Shown here in pieces: positions 61,074-64,000 of a stretch of DNA of 64,000 bases. The stretch comes from Xanthobacteraceae bacterium (GTDB taxonomy: Bacteria; Pseudomonadota; Alphaproteobacteria; Rhizobiales; Xanthobacteraceae). The notes under the pieces were generated by a model. That model was not told the origin of the DNA and searched no databases. It saw only the letters and a program-made list of their open reading frames with translations. The DNA is taken from positions 1 to 64,000 of the forward strand of contig JAIENY010000044.1 in assembly GCA_019750915.1 (NCBI GenBank), given 5' to 3'. Both the position numbers and the translations under genes were made by a program. How positions within the stretch are numbered: position 1 is the stretch's first letter; the number at the start of each line of letters is the position of its first letter.

Positions 61074-61136
61074 CGCTTACGCTGATGACGCAGAAAGGCA
61101 TCCTCACGCGAGGTCATGTGTCTAACGCGCTCAACT

Positions 61137-61222
61137 GTCATCACCGGGCTTGTCCCGGTGATCCACGTCCTCATCACTTGCTCAGGAAAATCGTGGATGG
61201 CCGGGTTAAGCCCGGCCATGAC
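61137..61222. repeat. REP-like palindromic element
   Basis: Two hairpins, TCACCGGG/CCCGGTGA (61141-61161) and GGCCGGG/CCCGGCC (61199-61217), are enclosed by outer pairing arms (GTCAT at 61137 with ATGAC at 61218; ATCCACG with CGTGGAT). The text (ACCGGGCTTGTCCCGGTGA, GGCCGGGTTAAGCCCGGCC) is the type of dispersed intergenic repeat found in many copies in Bradyrhizobium and Rhodopseudomonas genomes. It lies between the capsid gene and the truncated frame, downstream of the capsid stop. Confidence 0.8.
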
Positions 61223-61262
61223 ACGCCAATAGTCATGATACGTTGATGGTTTCGCGTGTGAT

Positions 61263-62519
61263 TTAGCTCGCCGCGAACTTGACGAGCTTGATGGCGTCGA
61301 AGTCCTGCACCCCGCCGCCGACGCGCTTAGTGGTGTAAAACAGCACATAGGGCTTGGCGGAATACGGATCGCGCAGCACGCGCACGCCGAGCCGATCCAC
61401 GATCAGATAGCCCCGCCTGAAATCGCCGAACGCGACCGACAGCGAATTCGCCGCGATGTCCGGCATGTCCTCGGCCTCGACCAGCGGGAATGTCATCAGC
61501 GAGGCGCGGCCACCCGCCTGTGCGGGCGGCTGCCAAAGATACGCACCGCCCGAGTCCTTGAACTTGCGGATCGTCGCCTGGGTCTTGCGGTTCATCACGA
61601 ACGCGCCGTTCTGGCGATAGCCGGCCTTCAGCGCGTAGATGGTATCGACCAGCACATCGGAGGGATTGCTCGATGCGAACGCACCGGCCGCGCCGCTGGC
61701 GACATAACCCAGGCTGCCCCACGTCCACGACGCATTGGCGACCGCCGTATAGCTGAGAAAGCCCTTCGGCTTGCTGGTGCCGTCGCCGTTCACGAAGGCC
61801 GCACCCTCCTGCACCGCGAAGGTGAGCTCGACCTCGGAGGCGATCCACTCGTCGATGTTGACCGCAGAGTCATCGAGCAGCGTCGCGGTCGCCGCCGGCA
61901 TGGCGTAAAGCTCCATCGCCGGAAAGCTCAAGGCGTCAAGCGTCGGCGACGTCGTCTGCGCACGGGAATCCGTCTCGCCCACCCAGCCGGTTGCGGGGCC
62001 TGCGGTCATGAACGGCTTCTTGTACACGCCGCCCGAAATCTCGCGCACCGTGGAGATGGCGCGGATCGGCGAGATCGCGGCGAGCCGCTGGCCGATGTCC
62101 TGCTCGAGCTGGTCCGGCACCAGATAGCCGCCATCGGCATCTGAGCCTGCGGAGAGCGCCTTGGTTTCGATCTGCCGCAGCGCCGCTGTTTCGCCGGTGC
62201 GCACATAGGCGTCGAACGCACTCTTGTGCTCGCGCGCAGTGTTGTCGATTTGCCGTGCACGCGAACCATCAAGCGTGGGACGCGCGGATTTCAGGGCCAG
62301 TTCGTCGATACGCTTCATCTGGGTGTCGAGCGCTGTGTTGATGCGCTCCACCTTCTCCTCCAGCAGCACGTCGGCACGTCGATTGAGCGACGCCAGGCGT
62401 TCGTCATTCGCGGCCTTGAACTCCTCGAACATCTGCATAATCTGGTCGTGGTCGCCGCGCTGGGCGGAAGAAATGCCGGCTTTCTGTTCCGGCGCGTGGT
62501 CGGTGATGTCAAAATCCAT
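61263..62519 (-). CDS. GTA/phage major capsid protein, HK97 fold (g5-like)
   Basis: A 418-residue major capsid protein. The N-terminal part (about 1-95) is the coiled-coil scaffold (delta) region, removed by the prohead protease; the mature part begins with the ALSAGSDADGGYLVPDQLEQDI signature (near 133-150). The HK97 P and A domain markers (EISGGVYKKPF, GWVGETDSR, SFPAMELYAMPAATATLLDDSAV) follow, and GDFRRGYLIVDRLGVRVLRDPY near the end. AAGGAG lies just upstream of ATG 62519. It appears intact. Confidence 0.94.
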   Translation of the reverse strand: MDFDITDHAPEQKAGISSAQRGDHDQIMQMFEEFKAANDERLASLNRRADVLLEEKVERINTALDTQMKRIDELALKSARPTLDGSRARQIDNTAREHKSAFDAYVRTGETAALRQIETKALSAGSDADGGYLVPDQLEQDIGQRLAAISPIRAISTVREISGGVYKKPFMTAGPATGWVGETDSRAQTTSPTLDALSFPAMELYAMPAATATLLDDSAVNIDEWIASEVELTFAVQEGAAFVNGDGTSKPKGFLSYTAVANASWTWGSLGYVASGAAGAFASSNPSDVLVDTIYALKAGYRQNGAFVMNRKTQATIRKFKDSGGAYLWQPPAQAGGRASLMTFPLVEAEDMPDIAANSLSVAFGDFRRGYLIVDRLGVRVLRDPYSAKPYVLFYTTKRVGGGVQDFDAIKLVKFAAS

Positions 62520-62570
62520 CAAGGTCTCCTTTGGAAATCGGTTTGTGGGTTTGGTTTGGATTGGACAAAC

Positions 62571-62598
62571 AAAAACGCCGCCCGAGGGGCGGCTTTTT
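62571..62598. terminator. Bidirectional terminator between protease and capsid genes
   Basis: Stem GCCGCCC/GGGCGGC with a GAG loop, flanked by AAAAAC and TTTTTC. On the minus strand it would end the protease transcript 50 bases before the capsid start; the stem is short, so termination may be partial. No further gene is seen in 62523-62713. Confidence 0.8.
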
Positions 62599-62713
62599 CA
62601 AATTCAGAAAAACCAAAAACAACTTTGCTAAGATTGAGAGTCCTGAAAAATTCGCCATTCTTCGGTGAGGATGGCGCGGCTTCTCATAACTTTAAGACAG
62701 ACGGCTTAAGATA

Positions 62714-63184
62714 TCATGCGCAACGACACCCTTTCACCGCCCTCACCCGCGCGCCCGCCAGCAGCGGGAAGGTGACGATGGAAACTTCCCAGAGGTCGAC
62801 TTGATAGAGACGGCGGATGCGTGTTTTCGGATCGATCTTGCCGCGCACCGTGCGATAGCCGATCGACAGTCCGTCGATTGCGCCTTGTCCGACAAGCGCG
62901 ATCAGTTCGCGCCCGCGCGCCACATCCGGAATAAGCCGGCCCCTCGCCCACAGCCCGCGCATGTCCTCGTGCAGGTCGAGCCAGATGCCGACGGGCTCCG
63001 AGGGGTCGTGCTGAAACAGCATCGGGATTTTGCGCAGGCCCCGGCTCTGCAATGTCTGCGTGAACGCGCCGGGCATCACCATGTCGCGCGCCTGATCGAC
63101 TTCCCCAAACAGACTGGCGTAACCCTCCACGGTACCGTCGCTTGCGAATGAGACACGGGAAGTCGAAGGAAGCGGCGCATGCAT
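62714..63184 (-). CDS. HK97 family prohead protease (g4-like)
   Basis: A 156-residue serine protease that trims the capsid scaffold. Family features: VEGYASLFGEVDQARDMVMPGAF near 20, LFQHDPSEPVGIW near 58 with the catalytic His, and DGLSIGYR near 105 with the catalytic Ser, then the LWEVSIVTFPLLAGA end. ATG 63184 is taken; a TTG seven codons earlier is also possible. Neither has a strong ribosome site. Confidence 0.92.
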   Translation of the reverse strand: MHAPLPSTSRVSFASDGTVEGYASLFGEVDQARDMVMPGAFTQTLQSRGLRKIPMLFQHDPSEPVGIWLDLHEDMRGLWARGRLIPDVARGRELIALVGQGAIDGLSIGYRTVRGKIDPKTRIRRLYQVDLWEVSIVTFPLLAGARVRAVKGCRCA

Positions 63185-63239
63185 GGGCGTTCTCGCAGGA
63201 TGCAAGGTGGGCAGGCTTCAGCGATGAAAGAGAAATGCG

Positions 63240-63416
63240 TTACTTCGCGCGCTTCGGCTTGCGCCGTGCGGGCTTCTGCACGCGTGCTGCCGTCTTCGGC
63301 GCCTTGTGCTGAATCTTCTCAAGATGCGCGAGGAATTCGCGGAACACCGTGAGATGGGCGGGCTTCGATTTCGTCTCGCCGCTGATCGATTGAATCACCG
63401 TATGCAGCTTGTCCAT
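63240..63416 (-). CDS. Small basic protein (58 aa) before the prohead protease
   Basis: A 58-residue protein, helical in the middle (about 18-38) and strongly basic at the end (RKPKRAK). AAGGAC six bases before ATG 63416 suits translation. It lies between a small membrane protein gene and the protease gene, all on the minus strand, where some GTA clusters have the small g3.5 frame. The family is not recognised. Confidence 0.6.
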   Translation of the reverse strand: MDKLHTVIQSISGETKSKPAHLTVFREFLAHLEKIQHKAPKTAARVQKPARRKPKRAK

Positions 63417-63428
63417 GATTCGTCCTTG

Positions 63429-63626
63429 CTACTCGTCTTTGGGTTTGCGGCGCGCGCGCCGGTTGAACAAAGCCAGCTCGCGCACGAAATCGTCGAAGCG
63501 CCGCGAGGCGTTCGCGAGTTCGCGCAGGGTAAAAAGAAAAGCGGCACTTGCGCCGGCCGCCCACAAGAACAAGGCCAGATGCGCCAGATCCCCGCGCTCG
63601 CTGAAGGTGCGGATCAATTCGGTCAT
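63429..63626 (-). CDS. Small membrane protein upstream of the prohead protease (g3.5 position)
   Basis: A 65-residue protein with one hydrophobic helix (about 14-34) followed by a basic, charged segment (NRRARRKPKDE). It begins MTELIRTFSERGDLAHLAL. It stands where small proteins lie between the portal and protease genes in rhizobial GTA clusters, but no portal gene is upstream here. An in-frame ATG 14 codons earlier falls inside the terminator of the rreB-like unit. Confidence 0.6.
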   Translation of the reverse strand: MTELIRTFSERGDLAHLALFLWAAGASAAFLFTLRELANASRRFDDFVRELALFNRRARRKPKDE

Positions 63627-63644
63627 CTGAGCAAACCCGAAAAC

Positions 63645-63678
63645 AAAAAAGACGTACCGGACTTTCATCCGATACGCC
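63645..63678 (-). terminator. Terminator of the rreB-like transcript
   Basis: On the minus strand GCGTATCGGA pairs with TCCGGTACGT (two G-U pairs) around TGAAAG and is followed by six T. It lies about 60 bases after the stop of the 14-codon frame. Confidence 0.75.
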
Positions 63679-63738
63679 TTCTTTTCCGAATCTCGCTGAA
63701 CCAGGCGGAAGACCGCCCTGTCCGAAGCTCGTTAGAGC

Positions 63739-63783
63739 TTAGCGGGCGGCCCCAGCGAGGTGACAGCGCTTGGAATGAGACAC
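63739..63783 (-). CDS. rreB: 14-codon mini-gene, likely rreB
   Basis: A GTG-started frame of 14 codons (VSHSKRCHLAGAAR) ending in TAA. It is preceded by a 17-base match to the whole 3' tail of 16S rRNA. A plausible promoter and a terminator (63645-63678) give a transcript of about 165 bases. All this agrees with rreB, a small mRNA described for Bradyrhizobiaceae: 165 nt, 14 codons, GTG start and a 17-nt Shine-Dalgarno sequence. It is poorly translated and regulated at the ribosome. The identification rests on these remembered features, not on a search. A small hairpin (AAGCTC/GAGCTT, 63725-63740) follows the stop codon. Confidence 0.82.
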   Translation of the reverse strand: MSHSKRCHLAGAAR

Positions 63784-63799
63784 TGGACCACCTCCTTTC
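63784..63799 (-). promoter_or_regulatory. Extended Shine-Dalgarno sequence of rreB
   Basis: GAAAGGAGGTGGTCCA, continued by the first G of the start codon, makes 17 bases complementary to the 16S rRNA 3' end (CTGGATCACCTCCTTTC), with one G-U pair. Ordinary sites match 4-7 bases. Binding this long should hold the 30S subunit rather than speed initiation. Confidence 0.85.
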
Positions 63800-63817
63800 G
63801 TTGTTGACGATCGGAAG

Positions 63818-63846
63818 AAGCTAGTGACTCCTTTTTGATTTTGCAA
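63818..63846 (-). promoter_or_regulatory. Likely promoter of the rreB-like unit
   Basis: On the minus strand TTGCAA (63846-63841) and TAGCTT (63823-63818) are 17 bases apart. Transcription would start near 63811, which gives about 167 bases to the terminator. Confidence 0.6.
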
Positions 63847-63881
63847 TGCATGAATGATGCGTGCCATGGAACAGCCGGAAA

Positions 63882-64000
63882 CTAGCCAATCGCGGCCCCC
63901 TGCACCGTGATCAGCTCGATCGGTCCTCCCGGTACATCGTCATCGAACACGCCGATGGTCAGACGGCCGGTGCGCCAGGCGCAGGTGTCGAGATTGCTGC
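63882..64000 (-). CDS. C-terminal end of a metallophosphoesterase (partial)
   Basis: The frame enters from the right edge and stops at TAG 63882-63884. The visible 39 residues, with NLDTCAWRTGRLTIGVFDDD and PGGPIELI, resemble the end of calcineurin-like serine/threonine phosphatases, which usually read NIDTGAW..GRLT; Cys replaces Gly here. The N-terminal metal-binding motifs lie outside the window. Confidence 0.65.
   Translation of the reverse strand, partial: SNLDTCAWRTGRLTIGVFDDDVPGGPIELITVQGAAIG

Noticed and set aside
61137-61222. Possible CRISPR-like or small RNA structure
   Set aside because: The two hairpins are one composite palindrome without regular repeats and spacers; a REP-type element fits better.
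1-64000. tRNA, rRNA, insertion sequence or integrase
   Set aside because: No cloverleaf, rRNA segment, transposase or integrase motif was seen on either strand; the GTA-like cluster shows no attachment sites.

Overview
The window looks like chromosome from an alphaproteobacterium of the Bradyrhizobium/Afipia/Oligotropha/Rhodopseudomonas group (Bradyrhizobiaceae). Signs are the high GC content, the cycHJKL (ccmIEFH)-degP-regulator-sensor-glnE order, a FeuP/FeuQ-type two-component pair, an RcGTA-like gene transfer agent cluster, and a candidate rreB mini-mRNA near the right edge. No rRNA, tRNA, insertion sequence or CRISPR array was seen.

Layout. 0-12 kb holds housekeeping and transport genes: moaA, a TRAP transporter of the FcbT type with its binding protein convergent to the permeases, the Mrp/ApbC ATPase, a DUF47-pit phosphate pair, a PdhS-like sensor kinase, a DUF1289 protein, a retropepsin-like protease and dusA. 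12-32 kb is an oxalate/glyoxylate region: two formyl-CoA transferase paralogs, oxalyl-CoA decarboxylase, an OxlT-type antiporter, sucCD, a GntR regulator, an FAH-family enzyme, pyruvate kinase, a PanE-like reductase, glxR, hyi, gcl, an IclR regulator and a second, divergent SucC/SucD-like pair. 32-51 kb holds a CDF metal transporter with extra C-terminal domains, a large PAS sensor kinase, glnE, an OmpR/EnvZ-type pair, degP, the cytochrome c maturation operon, a conserved unknown protein, the FeuQ/FeuP pair and a PilZ protein. 51-63.7 kb is an eroding GTA-like cluster, with small membrane and lipoprotein genes on its left. The last 360 bases hold the rreB-like transcript and the end of a metallophosphoesterase gene.

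How the oxalate genes fit together. OxlT would bring oxalate in. The Frc enzymes activate it to oxalyl-CoA, and Oxc decarboxylates that to formyl-CoA, which gives energy through formate. For carbon assimilation, the PanE-like protein is a good candidate for the oxalyl-CoA reductase known from Methylobacterium (PanE2), which yields glyoxylate. Gcl, Hyi and GlxR then turn glyoxylate into glycerate, and pyruvate kinase lies beside them. Candidate operators are two near-identical 19-bp palindromes in front of oxlT, palindromes in front of gntR, and an AT-rich palindrome between gcl and iclR. The second SucC/SucD-like pair lacks several motifs of succinyl-CoA synthetase and may be a CoA ligase for another small acid.

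The GTA-like cluster keeps genes corresponding to RcGTA g4 to g14. Its g15 is cut to about 75 recognisable residues, and no portal or terminase gene is next to the protease. The capsid-connector interval carries unrelated genes, a degraded copy of the capsid 3' end and a DUF2019 gene with fragments on both sides. All functional calls come from reading the sequence and remembered family features; no database search was run.
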